From Datura wrightii (taxonomy: Eukaryota > Streptophyta > Magnoliopsida > Solanales > Solanaceae): a stretch of DNA of 64,000 nt. The notes below the pieces were generated by a model. It had not been told where the DNA came from. It was given only the letters and a program-made list of their open reading frames with translations, and searched no databases. Positions 1 to 11,511 of this stretch are shown in pieces. Positions within the stretch are counted from its first letter, which is position 1. Every line of letters begins with the position of its first letter. A program made the position numbers and the translations under genes. The stretch lies in the NCBI GenBank assembly GCA_035772735.1, contig JASDFA010000019.1:92626001-92690000 (forward strand), read 5' to 3'.

Positions 1-68
1 GTTAAGTGTTGTGTTTAGTTTTTATTTTCTTTGCCTGAGGACATGTAAAAGTCTTAAGTTGAGGGTGT
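1..68 (+). other. 3' UTR end and polypurine tract of a Tat/Athila-type retrotransposon
   Basis: These bases sit directly upstream of an LTR start (TG at 69). They carry the pre-LTR wording seen elsewhere in the window, a 'tgaggac' block followed by a G/A-rich run (about 50-68). The same arrangement precedes the LTRs starting at 30331 (+) and 24365 (- strand). The LTR at 69 is therefore a 3' LTR whose element body lies left of the window, not a solo LTR. No coding sequence is visible. Confidence 0.6.
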
Positions 69-1748
69 TGATGTGTTGGGAGTTTCAACACTTTCGACAC
101 TTTAAATTGAGAAAATAGCATGGACTTAGGTATATTTATATGGATATGAGGCACTTTTACTTTGATTTTAGGAAAAATAAGTGTTGGAGCAAAAATGTGC
201 AAAAGAAGCCTAAAAATGCAGAAATCAGCCAAAGTACAAGTCTCAGCACAAGCCGTACCTTGATTTTACGGGCTGTACTGAAAATCGTGATGAAAGTCAG
301 AAGGCCGGAATGAGGGGAAGGCAACATAAGACTCTCAGTATGAGTCGTACAAAGATGGTACAAGTATTAATTGGTTTCGTGGAATTGTTCAAAGAAAATT
401 GCACAAAGGCAGTCTCTTGGTACGAATGGACTCACGGATCATAGCATGAACATGCGACTCGTACCATGAGCCATAGTGAATTTCATAAGATTCTTCAATA
501 CTTGGCAGAACTCTAGACACTACAAAGAGTACGAGTCATAAGAGGAAGGTACGAGTCATACCACAACACTCGTGGAAATTTCAAGAAGATGACAGAGTTC
601 TCAACGGCCAAACCACGAAAGCATTGTACGACTCGTACGACTGTGGTACGAGTCGTACTAGCTTGTCGATACTTAGAAAAATCTGCAGCAACCAAGAGCA
701 TACAAGAAGCAGGTACGACCTGTACAATCCTGCTACGGGTCGTTGGTCTATTCGTGACACAGTCGGCACTAGATATAGAAAATTTCCTGTTAGCTTAGGA
801 AAAAGTTTCTAATGTTTGTATAAATAGCTTTTATATTTTATTTTAATCAGAGAAGGACAGAACCAAAGTAGTAGACGTGTGAAGAATTATTTTTGTGAAT
901 TTTTATAAGTTTTGGAGAACAATTCTTGGGATCAAATTCTTGAATTCCTACATTGTTCTTGAGATCGTTGTTTGATATTCAAATCTAGTTTTCTTCCAAT
1001 TGTTGCTGTAAGTATTTAATTATGTATTTGTCTATGAATGCTAATTGTAATCTTACTATCATGAGAGGCTAAAACCTCCACAACTAGGGTTGTGAGAACC
1101 CTGGTGGATTAACGAAATAGGGTTACACAAATTGATTCAAAACCAATGCTAAATGCTTGTATTGTATTCTCTTCATCTTAAACGTTTCTTAATGGTGTAC
1201 GACACTAGGATTTACCCGAATTCTTTACTTGCTTGAACCTAGGGAAGTAGAGATTAAGAAAAGAGAATTACAACAAAGCCTTGGTCTTTATGATCATTGT
1301 ATTAACTTGACAGTGGTTGCAGGATAGTTAAATTTGGAACAAATTGATAAAGGTTAGTTAAAAATTGCTCATAAGACCTAATTCGGTGATTGAGTAAAGT
1401 CATCCAGTAGGGACGAACTAGTGGTTTGAATTAACCCTAGTTATCAGTTCTATAAGTAAGCATTGGGATTGATCACATGTGTATATCCGAAATAGTTATG
1501 AACCCATAGGGAACACTTACCCTAGTTGTTTGAAAATATTGATTTAAATCACAAAAATGATCTTATTTTAATACTGTTTTCTTTAAAAACTCCCCAATTT
1601 GGGGATAACTCACCAACAAGTTCAATTACCGGCATTAGTCTATATCTTACCCTATTCCCTGTGGGGTCGATCCCAACCTCTTTGTTGGGTTCTTTATTGA
1701 CAACGACCGCTTCATACTTTGTCAGAAAGTGTGAGTTTGAGCATTATT
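69..1748 (+). repeat. 3' LTR of a Tat/Athila-type Gypsy element
   Basis: The LTR starts TGATGTGTTG at 69 and ends near 1748 (TTATTA where the family has TTATCA). It matches the - strand LTR at 20508-22093 over its whole length, including the blocks around 110-150, 1060-1140 and 1650-1748. The tail carries the CCCTGTGGGGTCGATCCC stretch and an ACAACGACCGCTT block typical of this lineage. A GC-richer patch at about 500-760 repeats GTACGAGTCRTA/TACGACTCGTA words in both orientations. Just downstream, Copia coding sequence resumes, so this element inserted into the Copia element at 1749-5058. Short open frames here (for example 1526-1750) are LTR sequence, not genes. Confidence 0.8.
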
Positions 1749-2840
1749 AGTGAAAAAGAAGGTGGTCTCTATATTCTCAACTCAAAGTACACTGATGCTG
1801 CTCCAAGGCATAGCCTAGTTTCAGTCTACGTTCATATCCAGTCAGGATGTAAGTCCTGCTTCTACTTTTAATTCTAGTTTCAGCTTTTATGATTCCAATG
1901 TAAGGAAGAATCTGTGCCATTACAGACTTGGCCATATTCCTTTTATCAATATGAAAAGAATTCCTTCTATTCCAGTCTCTTCTTGCACTGATTCTCAATC
2001 TCCTTGTGTTATTTGTCTTATGGCTAGACAATCCAAATTACTCTTTCCTTCTAGTTCTGTATCTGCTAAGTCAATTTTTGAGTTAATCCATGTGGACACT
2101 TGGGGTCCCTATAAGAACCCTACTTATGATGGATATAAATATTTCTTGACTATAGTTGATGATTTTGCACATGGACCTATTTGATGTCAAACAAATCAAA
2201 TACCTTTTCCATTCTCCAATATTTTCTCATTATGACATAATTCTCCAATATTTTCTCATTATGACATAAAGACAATTTCATGAAAAAAGTCAAAATTATT
2301 AGAGAAGATAATGCCTTTGAATTAGGATCTAGTCAGGTACAATCATACTTCCTATCTTCACAAGGTATAATTCACCAAACCACTTGTGTTGCTACTCCAT
2401 AACAAAACAGAGTTGTGGAGAGGAAACACAGACACTTAACTTCAAGAGCCTTTCTCTTTCAAACTAAGCTACCTATTAAATATTAGGGAGATTTCCTTTT
2501 GATAGACACTTTCCTAATCAACAGATTCCCCACTATAGTCCTTCACTATAAAACTCCTTATGAAGTTCTCTTTCAAACTAAACCTAATTATCAGATTCTA
2601 AAACATTTTGGGTTTCTGTGTTTTGCCTCTACTCTCTCAACTCATAGAGAAAAATTTGAACCTAAAGCAATAGCCTGTGCCTTTTTAGTATATCCTTATG
2701 GAAAAAAGGGTATAAACTGCTTAATCTCACTACTAAGAAAATTTTCATTTATAGGGATGTTGTGTTTCATGAACATATCTTCCCTTTCAGCTCTATTATC
2801 ACTCATGCAGACACTAGAAATGTTTTTAAACTCAAGGTGA
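1749..2840 (+). pseudogene. pol: Copia gag-pre-integrase and integrase, degenerate
   Basis: The readable pieces are an H-x3-H / C-x2-C zinc region (HYRLGH near 1920, then CVICLMARQSK near 2008-2040), the catalytic-core start HVDTWGPYKNP with IVDDF (2085-2170), a later RED-NAFE piece near 2300 and VVERKH near 2412, then the C-terminal integrase region (2499-2840). All three acidic positions of the D,D,E triad can be seen, but in different frames and separated by stops (for example just after 2180 and at 2400). A perfect 29-bp tandem duplication (2212-2240, 2241-2269) adds to the damage. Integrase would have inserted the cDNA; this copy cannot. Confidence 0.8.
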
Positions 2841-3239
2841 TGCCAGGATACGCATCACTGATATTCCAATTGGTGCATATCTTTCTACCGATTCTCTGAT
2901 TTCTCACAGCCTATTCACTCAGATCCTCAACCTAATTTCCCTCACAACAATTCAGATGACACTCCTGTTGTTTCCCTTTCCAGTTCTACCCCACTTTCTC
3001 CTCATCATCCTTCCATTTCTACACCCCTGATAGAGACTATCCTAAGAAGATCCACACGACCTCATAATACTCCTTCTTATCTAAGGACTACATCTACACT
3101 GCCCTACATCTTACCAATGTAACCTCTACACGTTTCCTGTCTCCTATCTATGGTTCTCATTTTCCTTTTTCTAATTTATCTGCCTCAAATCAAAGCCTTC
3201 TCTATTCTATCTCCCATCTTCATGAATCTGTTAACTATA

Positions 3240-4375
3240 CACAGGCTGCCTACATCCTGGTTGGCAGGATGTCATGGCTAAGGAACTTGAAGCACTTGAA
3301 CTCAATAGGACTTGGAAGATTGTGACTTTGCTTGAAGGAAGGAAAGCATTGCCATGTAAGTTGGTGTATAAAGTAAAGTAACACTCAGATGGGAGCATAG
3401 AAAGATTAAAAGCAAGGCTGGTGGTGAGGGGTGGTATTCAAAGAGAAGGAGTGGATTTTACTGAAACCTTTTCCCTAGTGGTCAAAGTGACCACCATTAG
3501 ATGCATTTAGTCTATAGAAGTCAAAAGAGGATGGGGACTATTTTAGTTAGATGTGGATAATGTATTCTTGCATGGTGATATAGAGGAGGAAGTATACATG
3601 AAGATTCCACCTGACATGAAATCTACTTCTCCTAATCATGTTTGCAAATTACAGAAATCATTATATGGACTAAGGACGACATCAAGGCAATGATATGCAA
3701 AACTCATTACAACTTCGAACTTCAAAGGTTTCACTCACTCTCTCAATGATTATAGTCTATTTTTTTAAAAGACATATTCTTCCATTTCCATCGTTGCTAT
3801 CTATGTGGATGACATTCTCTTGACAGGAAATAATCTTGATGAGTTGAATTCTCTCAAGGCATTTCTTAACCAGGAATTTAAGAGTAAAGATTTGGGAAAC
3901 CTGCATTACTTTCTTGGAATGGAGGTATTGAGAGAATTAACTAGCCTGATCTTAAGTCAAAGAAAATTTATCTTGGATCTTTTAGCAGAATTTGATGCTC
4001 TTCATCTTCGACCTGTGTCCTATCCACATGATCCAACCATCAAATTAGATGCCAACAGTGGCAAACAAATTAAAGATCCCACTTTGTATAGACATTTGCT
4101 GGGAAAATTAAACTACTTTACCCATACAAGACCCGATCTTGCTTTTACTATACAACATCTCAGTCAATACATACAGGATCAATGCGAACCCCATATGAAA
4201 GCAGCACTTCGATACCTTCTAAAGGATCCAGGTTTGGGTTTATTCATGAACTCTACTTCATCGTTTCAACTTCTGGCTTTCTGTGATTCCGATTGGGGGA
4301 CATGCCCCAATTCTCGCAAGTTGATAAGTGATTTCTTCATCACTTGGTTCATCTCCCATTTCATGGAAGTCTAAG
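3240..4375 (+). pseudogene. pol: Copia reverse transcriptase and start of RNase H, degenerate
   Basis: The frame near 3262 reads HPGWQDVMAKELEALELNRT, the usual entry to the Copia RT. LDVDNVFLHGDIEEEVYMK (about 3550-3600) and LYGLR follow. The active-site box YVDD is intact at 3802-3813, in the frame running to 4374. That frame contains the thumb/connection (YRHLLGKLNYFTHTRPDLAF) and the CDSDWG opening of RNase H near 4281. In-frame stops near 3380, 3510, 3540 and 3765 break the upstream half. It would have copied the genomic RNA into DNA. Confidence 0.85.
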
Positions 4376-4665
4376 AAGCAGACTTCTATCTCTCTCAACT
4401 CAGTACCCCTTCATTTTGATAGCCAAGAAGCAATTCATATTGCCAAAAATCTAGTCTTCCATGAACGAACCTAGCATGTGGAGCTTGATTGTCATTTTGT
4501 GAGACAACAATATCTTGATGGTTTGATATCACTTTCCTACACTCCTTCCTCTTCACAATTGGCAGACCTCTTCACCAAACCATTAACTGGTTCTATACAT
4601 CATCAATTACTCAGCAAATCGGCTGTGACTTCCTCCCCCTCCAACTTGAGTGGGGGGGGGGGGGG
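4376..4665 (+). pseudogene. pol: Copia RNase H C-terminus and polypurine tract
   Basis: The frame shifts after 4375. In the new frame, SQEAIHIAKN...FHERT, HVELDCHFVRQQ and the closing QLADLFTKPL (about 4420-4595) match the end of a Copia polyprotein. The middle of RNase H is shorter than usual, which implies a small deletion. A run of 14 G (4652-4665), in a G-rich context, abuts the LTR and is the polypurine tract that would prime plus-strand DNA. Confidence 0.8.
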
Positions 4666-5058
4666 TGTAGCAGCTCATCATCATCATCCTTCTCAACTCA
4701 CAGAACAAAAGAAAAGTTTGGGTTGCAGATGAACACCCTTGGGCTTATGTTTTATGGGATTATTTTTCTGCTCCACTGAGCAATTGGGCCTCAATACCAA
4801 TGGGAAGAGAACCAGAATTAGCCGAGGCCCTTTTTGTTTTTCTTAGTTTTTCTTTTCCTTTATAGAACATTGACAACTAGCATAGTATATGTGTAGATAT
4901 TCTTTTAGTTTTTTAGATAGTGTACATATAAAAAAGGGACACCTGTCCATAGTTAGTTATTTTTATTCCATTCTCCGCTATTTAAAGAGGTTGCACAGTG
5001 ACTCAACATATACAGAAAAAGAAATTTTTCTCACATCATCTTCTTTATTTCTACATCA
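4666..5058 (+). repeat. 3' LTR of the + strand Copia element
   Basis: It begins TGTAGCAGCT straight after the G-run and ends CTACATCA at 5058, giving a 393-bp LTR with TG...CA ends. An AT-rich stretch with TATA-like sequence (about 4925-4985) fits an LTR promoter. The partner 5' LTR is not in the window, so the ends rest on TG/CA and the tract alone. Confidence 0.65.
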
Positions 5059-7148
5059 GGATTGAGATTGAGAATCAGATCAAATTCACGTCTCGAGTCA
5101 GAATCGAAAATCGGATCTTGGGCTAGGACTCGATAACTAAATTTTCCATAGAAAATAATATTTTTGTACCAAATACATCTTAAGTTTCTGGAAAAAAATT
5201 ATTATGAAGAGATAACTACAAAATTAAATTTACGAAAAAACTCAATAAGTGACTTTTAGTTTTTTTTTAACAGCTTCTTATAATAAATATCATAACTTTC
5301 ACTTGTTTATTTATTTAAGTCAAAATATCTTCATCAAAATTTCTAACTTTTCAGATTTTACAAAGTAAATTAAAATGTAGTGTATGTTTATATATATATG
5401 GTATTTGAGTGACGAAAGAAAGCAAAGTAAAATTTAAACATATAGAACAAATTAAGTTTGGGTTTCAATTACCTTTAAGGAGAATAATTAAATGCAAAAT
5501 CTAGATGTCCGAAAGGGAAAAGTGAAGTTGGTAATAACGAAATTCAAGCACAAAATGATGATGTTCCACAAGTTGGTACTTTTTGAATAGCTTGATAGTT
5601 TCCTACAGTTTTATAATAAATATTCAAAATTGTGATGACTGAAGGAAAACACAATCTCAACTTTGAGTAAGTCTCATGATTTAGCTCAGAACCTAAAATC
5701 AATAATGCAACATATTCAGCCGGCAATATGGGTCCCACTTCCCCCACCTATTTTTCATCTTTAGGTAACATGCCTTTCAGGTCTCTTTTGATTATTTACC
5801 TTGCTATTTTTATTATTTTTCTTAAACTTTTAGTCATAATCATTTCTTTTAAGACCTGTTTTTGAAATTACATGATTTGGCATCTCATACCTCCGCCAAA
5901 TTCTTCCTAACAACAATGAATTGCGTCCGTGAATATAATCCCCCATGTTGGTGTATATATTTGAATTTTATCCAATTTAAATTCATAAATTAATTTGAAT
6001 TATATTTTAAATTTAAGAATATATGTCAAATGATATGATATATCAAATTAAATTAAGAATCAATAAAATTCTATCATGTGCATAAGTAATGTAATATCTC
6101 AAGTTAATCAAAAAACCATTTAAATATTATCAAATATTCGAATGACATGATTCAACTAATTACATATCAATTTATCACATATCTTTTGTGATAAGTTTGA
6201 TGATTAAGTTTACCACAAATTAATAGAAAAAAGGCTTGTAGTCATTACAAATTTCCTTTTCACGACTTAAAACAAGGTCTATAAGGCCAAAAGATCATAA
6301 AAATCCATACATCAAGAATCCTCCTCTTTAGAGATGATAAGTGTTCCATATATCAAGCACTTTTCCCTTCAATGCTGATCAAGAAATCCTTCATACATCA
6401 AATCTATTTTCCAGCTTGTGATCAAAGTCTAGAATGCATGTTCACATCACATTCAACGAACAAGTCTAATCCATCAATTCAAGAACAAATGGTTAAATTC
6501 TTGAGTTGCCAATCGTGAGAGAATAATTAAAAGACTACATCTTTCAATTGAAAATAGTTAAAAAACATGATATATTAAAATCAAATATTATGTTATAAAA
6601 TTAGTTAGTGTGGATGTTACTATATTAAAAGTAAATTTTTATTATTTTCACCTTTCATCTTCATTATGTAGAATAACTCCTATACCTCATTTACGATCTC
6701 AAAATGAGTTAATTTTGTTTATGACAATCTTTTATACCCATCATTATCATTCTATAAATATTAACATTAGAGAACACACTGTACACTCTTGACGACTTGG
6801 GAAATATTTGGAAGAAATAAGAAAAGCTTTCATTTTTTATCTCTCTTCATTTTTTTATTGTTCTTATTTTAATCTTATACACACACATATATATATATAT
6901 ATATTATTAACTCTTTTAAAATAATTTTACAATACTCATAAATTAAAGATAAGGTTAATTCTGGCGGCAATTAGATAGTGGAGGTGGTGAGTTTCTCTCC
7001 TTTATTGTTGGTTAATTTATCAAATTTCAACTCTTTTGAATACGATCACTAAAGGTGATACTTTTTTTAAATTTTAAATTTTTATGATGGGTATTAAATT
7101 TATTAGACAATGTAATAGAAAAAGGGGGGCTACTGCCTCTACCAATCA
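5059..7148. other. AT-rich non-coding stretch
   Basis: About 2.1 kb lies between the two Copia elements. It is strongly AT-rich with no convincing open frame, no LTR signature and no similarity that I can see to the other repeats here. It holds a CA/TA microsatellite near 6877-6906. It may be old unique DNA or a decayed transposon. Short open frames (5544-5747, 6610-6792) look like chance. Confidence 0.5.
6877..6906. repeat. (CA)n(TA)n microsatellite
   Basis: A run of CA dinucleotides passes directly into TA dinucleotides over about 30 bases. It is a simple sequence repeat in AT-rich non-coding DNA. Confidence 0.85.
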
Positions 7149-7475
7149 TGTTTCACCATTTTAGAACCTATTGCTAATTTAAGTGAAAAATAAAAAACAG
7201 AACAAAAGAGAACTTATAATAATGAAACATAAGAACTATAAAGCAATGAAGAACTTAAAAGAGAAGAGATAACAAAAGTGGAAAGTTGCAGGCTTATTAT
7301 TCACTTAGACCTATATTTATAATAAAAGACTAACATCATGGACTTAAAGATCAGCAACAAATCTGTTGAAGATAAACAAACTCCTAAAGACTAGGTAAAG
7401 AAGTTATTCGAGGAAAACTAAAACTAATTTGCTGCAGTAAATAAAAGGTGCAGTCTTAAAACATAGCAACTAACA
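7149..7475 (-). repeat. 3' LTR of the - strand Copia element
   Basis: On the - strand the LTR starts TGTTAGTTGC (ending at 7475), right after the purine tract ACCAAGGAGGAG (7487-7476). The distal end is set at TGTTTCACC on the + strand (7149), giving about 327 bp. No second LTR is present, so this end is uncertain by tens of bases. It is AT-rich and non-coding. Confidence 0.5.
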
Positions 7476-7487
7476 CTCCTCCTTGGT

Positions 7488-8054
7488 TTAGGAACTGCAA
7501 ATTCCTAGTTTCTCTCTAAAAAACTCAAACTTGTCGAGGGAAAGGGGCTTGGTGAAAATGTCGGCAACCTGCTCATTACTTTTGCAGTAAAGAAGCTTCA
7601 CATCTCCATCTTTCTGCACATCTCTCAAGAAAAACAACTTAATATTGAAATGCTTAGTGTTTCCATGAAAAACAGGATTATTAGCAATAGAAATTGTGGT
7701 TTGGTTATCAATAAAAACCTCAATCCCTTCAATTTGCTCCATATCCAGAACACGCATAAGTTTCCTCAACCATAGTGCTTGATTCAAAGCTGTTGTTGCA
7801 GCAATGAATTCTGTTTCAGCTATTGATTGTGCTACTATATCTTATTTCTTGGAACACCAAGAGAATGCTCTTGATTCAAGGTTGAAATAGAAACCTGAAG
7901 TACTCTTCATATCAAGTGCACCACCCCAATCACTATCGCAAAATCTAATAAGTCTAAACTTTTGACTTTTGTGGAACTTAACACCATAGTTGACAGTTCC
8001 CTTGATGTATCTGAAAATTCTTTTAGCTTCTCTCAAGTGTAAATACTTGCACAA
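7488..8054 (-). pseudogene. pol: Copia RNase H, - strand
   Basis: Two frames cover the domain. 8054-7842 holds AKRIFRYIKGT and the catalytic FCDSDWGG, then STSGF. 7787-7488 holds the later part with VFIDNQTTISIANNPVFH, the KHFNIK block and the polyprotein end QVADIFTKPLS. The strand between them (SWCSKKQ, then a run reading roughly DIVAQSIAETEFIAAT) is shifted and has a stop. It would have degraded the RNA strand during cDNA synthesis. Confidence 0.8.
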
Positions 8055-8890
8055 TGCATGAACTGAGACAAAAGGCTCACTGCATATAGGATGTCAGGCC
8101 TAGTTGCAGTCAAATACATCAAGCAGCCAATAAGATTTCTATAATATGCTTCATCCAACTTTTCTGCTCTATCATCTTTGAAAAACTTTTCCTTTTGGTT
8201 CATTGGAGTATTCATAACTTTGCAATCTTCCATATGAAACTTCTTTAGGATTTCTTGAGCATACTTTTTCTGGCAAATGAACACATTGTCTTCATTTTTT
8301 TATATCTCCATCTCAAGAAAATACACCATCAATCCAAGGTCTGTCATTTCAAAGACCTTCATCATTTCCAACTTGAAATCCTCAATTAGGCAAACCTTAC
8401 TTCCGTGACAAAGATATAATCAATATATAAAGAAATAATAAGTATGTCCACACCTGAATAGTTAATATAAAGTGTAGACTCAGATAGGTCTTTTTGAAGC
8501 CTAAACTTAGTAAATGATCGTCAATCTTGCTATACCAAGCTCTTGGTGCTTGCTTTAAATCATAGAGAGCTTTCTTTAGCAAATAAATCTTATTTTCTTG
8601 CCCCTTGATAACAAAACTATCTGGTTTCTCAACATAAATCTCCTCCTGGAGAATACCATTGAGAAAGGCCAACTTAACATATAGTTGATAAACGTTCCAA
8701 CAATTTTCCACTGGAATGGCTAGTAGGAATCTAATTGTGTCAAGTCGAGCAATTGGTGCGAAAGTTTCCAAGTAGTCTACTCTAAAGATCTGAGCATAGC
8801 CCTTCACCACAAGCCTTGCTTTGTGTTTGTTTATGGATCCATCTGCATTCATCTTTGTCCTGAAGACCCATTTTACACCAATGATCTTTC
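8033..8890 (-). pseudogene. pol: Copia reverse transcriptase, - strand, active site altered
   Basis: 8852-8397 reads KHKARLVVKGYAQ, DYLETFAPIARLDTIR and then LYVKLAFLNGILQEEIYVEKP and LKQAPRAWYSKID. These are the finger and palm motifs of Copia RT. In LYVKLAFLNG the usual first catalytic Asp is Tyr. After a frameshift the YxDD box near 8425 reads YIDY, so a second catalytic Asp is also lost. 8284-8033 carries the connection (YYRNLIGCLMYLTATRPDI). Two active-site changes plus frameshifts make it non-functional. Confidence 0.8.
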
Positions 8891-8925
8891 TATCTATCTA
8901 GAGGTTTCTCACCAAGTTCCCACGT

Positions 8926-10340
8926 TTAATTTTTTTTGATCATCATTATCTCCTCTTTCATTGTAGCCACCCATTTGTCATCCCCTTCTGCTTCCTCATA
9001 GCTTGCGGGCTCATAAAATGGAGTATTACATCTCTGATAGATATAAGAGATCAATCTCATGCCTCTAACAGGAGGATAATCTACTAGATCTTTTAGATCA
9101 AACAGAGTGTCAACTGTTGGATTGTTTTCGGGCTTCTCCCAATTCCAGTGCTGGTCCTCAATGAAGTGAACATCTCTACTTACGTCAATTTTCTCCGTTT
9201 GAGGTTGATAGACCTCATATGCTTTGGACACAGCACTGTAGCCTATAAAGATGCCAGGAACTGCCTTCTTATCAAGTTTCTCTTTTAACCTGTGGCACAT
9301 AAGAGAAACACATATAGACAAAAATCTTGAGAAATTTCAATGAGGGTTTTTTTTACCATACCATGCTTCATATGTTGTTTTATCCTTCAATACTTTAGAA
9401 GGAAGTGTTTTGCAAAAAAATAGCAGTGCTGGAAGCCTCCGCCCAGAACTTTTTTGGTAGATATTTCTCATGTAGTATGCACCTAATCATCTCCATTATA
9501 GTTCTGTTTTTCCGCTCACCGACTCTACTTTATTTTGGAGTATAAGGGAATGTTAGTTGATGTTCTATACCAGCTTTGTCATAGAATAATTTGAACTACT
9601 CTGAAGTGTACTCTTTCCTATTATCAGACCTTAAATTCTGAATTTTGTAGCCACTTTGATTTTCTACCTTTGCCTTAAAATTCCAAAATACATCAGCTAC
9701 ATCTGACTTGAATTTTAAGAAACAAAATCCAGGTCAGTCTTGTTAGATCATCAATAAATACAATATAGTAAAGAACACCATTTAAATATGGTGTTCTGTG
9801 AGGTCCACAAAGATCCATATGAATGAGCTGAAGCTTTTTTGATGCTCTCCAAGTTGTTTTTGGAAAGGGCAGCCTGTTCATCTTTCCACGTAAACAAGCT
9901 GGACAATTTGACCACTGATTCTGAATTCTTGGTAAATCATTCATAAGGTTCTTTCTTTGTATGAACATCATACCTTGGTGATGAAAAATGACCCATTCTT
10001 TTATGCCAAACTGCTGTAGAGTTGTCTGACATAAGAAAAGCCGTTTGCTCCTCGTCCAAAGGATTGAGCGGGAAACACCTCCCCTCCATTTTGACCTTGA
10101 ATATTTCATCGCCATATGGATCTTCTATCACACAAGCATTGTTTTTAAAGAACAATTTGAATACATTCTCCATTAATTGACCAACACTGAGAAGATTTTG
10201 ATCAAGGTCTGGTACATACAAAACATCTACAATAAATTTAGTTCTTGAGTAGCTTGTAATAGCTATGGTTGCCTTTCACAGCAAGACACTCACCATTTCC
10301 AATTCTAACTCTCTTTATCTCAGTTTTCCTCAACTCTCTG
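8926..10340 (-). pseudogene. pol: Copia gag-pre-integrase and integrase, - strand
   Basis: The upstream frame (10221-9937) has YVPDLDQNLLSVGQLMEN and WHKRMGHF, the histidine half of the zinc region. 10115-9693 adds CPACLRGKMNRLPFP, HMDLCGPHRTP and IVFIDDLTR, the cysteine half and the first catalytic Asp region. 9321-8926 is the C-terminal part, with GIFIGYSAVSKAYEVY and later the polyprotein linker. About 350 bases between 9690 and 9330 are in broken frames. Above 10221 the frame continues a little (IGNG-like piece near 10300) and stops at the LTR junction at 10353. Confidence 0.8.
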
Positions 10341-10352
10341 AACAACATCTTG

Positions 10353-10571
10353 TAATACCCGAAAAGCCCTAAGATCAGACCCGGGAGTTAAAATGGAGAA
10401 AACAGAAATTTTACAGTAGGTCACAGAATGAGTCATCCAGTGACCCGCCAGGAACCCCACGATTCGTTAATTGACTCGTGGGGAGAGGCTGGGACTTGGT
10501 TGAAATTTTTAAGTTGGGGTGACCATGGGTGTAACCACGAGTCATCGTCAGCCCCATGACCTGTTAATGCC
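10353..10571 (+). repeat. First about 219 bp of a + strand Gypsy LTR
   Basis: It starts cleanly at TGTAATACCC inside the Copia element. It resembles the start of the solo LTR at 12152 (shared AACCCGGGAGTTAAAATGG-like block) and contains CCACGAGTCAT words. It ends where - strand integrase sequence begins (10572). Its continuation is probably 19561-19914, because the LTR position reached there follows on closely. The Gypsy element between them would then be a later insertion. Confidence 0.65.
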
Positions 10572-11511
10572 TCAAACGGGGCCATTTAGATACTGGAGTG
10601 GTAGCTGTTGTTGTATGCAAACTCGATGAGAGGTAGGTAATCATCCTAACTGATCTTGAAATCGATCACACACTCTCTCAACATATCTTCCAATGTCTGA
10701 ATAGTCCGCTCAGCTTGAGCTATGCTGAGCTTGACCTGGGTACCAAGTCTCTTCTGAAATGACTTCTAGAAATGCGAGATGAACTGGGTACCTCTATTTG
10801 AAATAATGGACAAGGGAAACCTTGCAGTCTGACCAACTTCTGGATATAAAGCCTAGAATAATCCTCGACTGAGTTTGTAGTTTTAACTGGGAGAAAATAT
10901 GCTGACTTGGTCATCCGGTCTACTATCACCCAAATTGAGTCATGTTGCCGATGAGTATGAGATAGACCTATAATAAAGTCCATATTCACTTCTTCCCACT
11001 TCCATGTGGTTATGCTGATATCCTAAGTCATACCTCCCATTCTTTGATGTTCCACCTTGACCTGCTGGCAGTTCGGGCACTTAGCTACAAATTCTGTAAT
11101 GTCTCTCTCCATGTTGTTCCACCAGTAAATATCCCGTAAATCACGGTACATATTAGTAGCCCCTAGGTGGATAGAATATCTCAAACTATGTGCTTCAGCC
11201 AGTATCTTCTGTCTCAAATCACCTACATTTGTTACACACAACCTACCCTGGTAAAGGAGTACACCATCTCCCCCTTGGGAGAAAGCCTCCACTTCTTTTC
11301 TGAGAAACACCTTGTTCATTTTAAGCAGTATGGGATCTTCATCCTGCCTTGACTTAACTTCAACTACCAATGAGGAATCTGGTCCACTCTGCACCACTAC
11401 TCCGCCCTCAACTATATCAACTAACTGCACTCCTAACCGAGCTAACCTGTGGATATCCTTTACCAGTTCCTTTTTTCCCTCTTCAACATAAGCCACGCTT
11501 CCCATAGACAT
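10572..11511 (-). pseudogene. pol: Gypsy integrase, - strand, truncated
   Basis: 11511-11023 covers the linker from RNase H and the zinc-binding N-terminus (histidines in HSLRYSIHLG, then AKCPNCQQVKVEHQR). 10989-10720 opens the catalytic core with MDFIIGL, WVIVDRMTKSAYFLPVKTT. After a frameshift near 10830 the second catalytic position reads SNRGTQF, Asn in place of Asp. The stretch up to the Glu motif is shortened (reads on into AERTIQTL). The last recognisable residues near 10575 are MAPFEA. The integrase cannot have worked. Confidence 0.82.

Larger units (their letters stand above)
1749..5058 (+). mobile_element. Ty1-copia retrotransposon, 5'-truncated and degenerate
   Basis: In order there is a gag-pre-integrase/integrase region (1749-2840), RT (about 3240-4375), RNase H (about 4270-4640), a G-rich polypurine tract (4652-4665) and a 3' LTR (4666-5058). 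Integrase before RT marks Ty1-copia (Pseudoviridae-type). The 5' LTR, primer site, gag and protease are missing. The element is broken on the left by the Tat/Athila-type LTR ending at 1748, so the lost part may lie beyond the window. Many stops and frameshifts show it is dead. Confidence 0.85.
7149..10352 (-). mobile_element. Ty1-copia retrotransposon, - strand, 5'-truncated
   Basis: Read on the - strand, it runs gag-pre-integrase and integrase (10340-8926), RT (8890-8033), RNase H (8054-7488), a polypurine tract (7487-7476) and the 3' LTR (7475 to about 7149). It is a different family from the + strand Copia element by sequence. The left (5') part, including gag and most of the protease region, is lost where a + strand LTR begins abruptly at 10353. 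Frameshifts separate every domain, so it is inactive. Confidence 0.85.

Noticed and set aside
69..1748. Reading the first LTR as a solo LTR
   Set aside because: Bases 1-68 look like 3' UTR and polypurine tract, so it is the 3' LTR of an element extending to the left.
1526..1750. 75-codon open frame at the end of the first LTR
   Set aside because: It covers the conserved non-coding CCCTGTGGGGTCGATCCC block that recurs near the end of every Tat/Athila-type LTR here.
5544..5747. Possible host gene fragment in the AT-rich spacer
   Set aside because: Short frame without motif, in DNA with no other coding signal.
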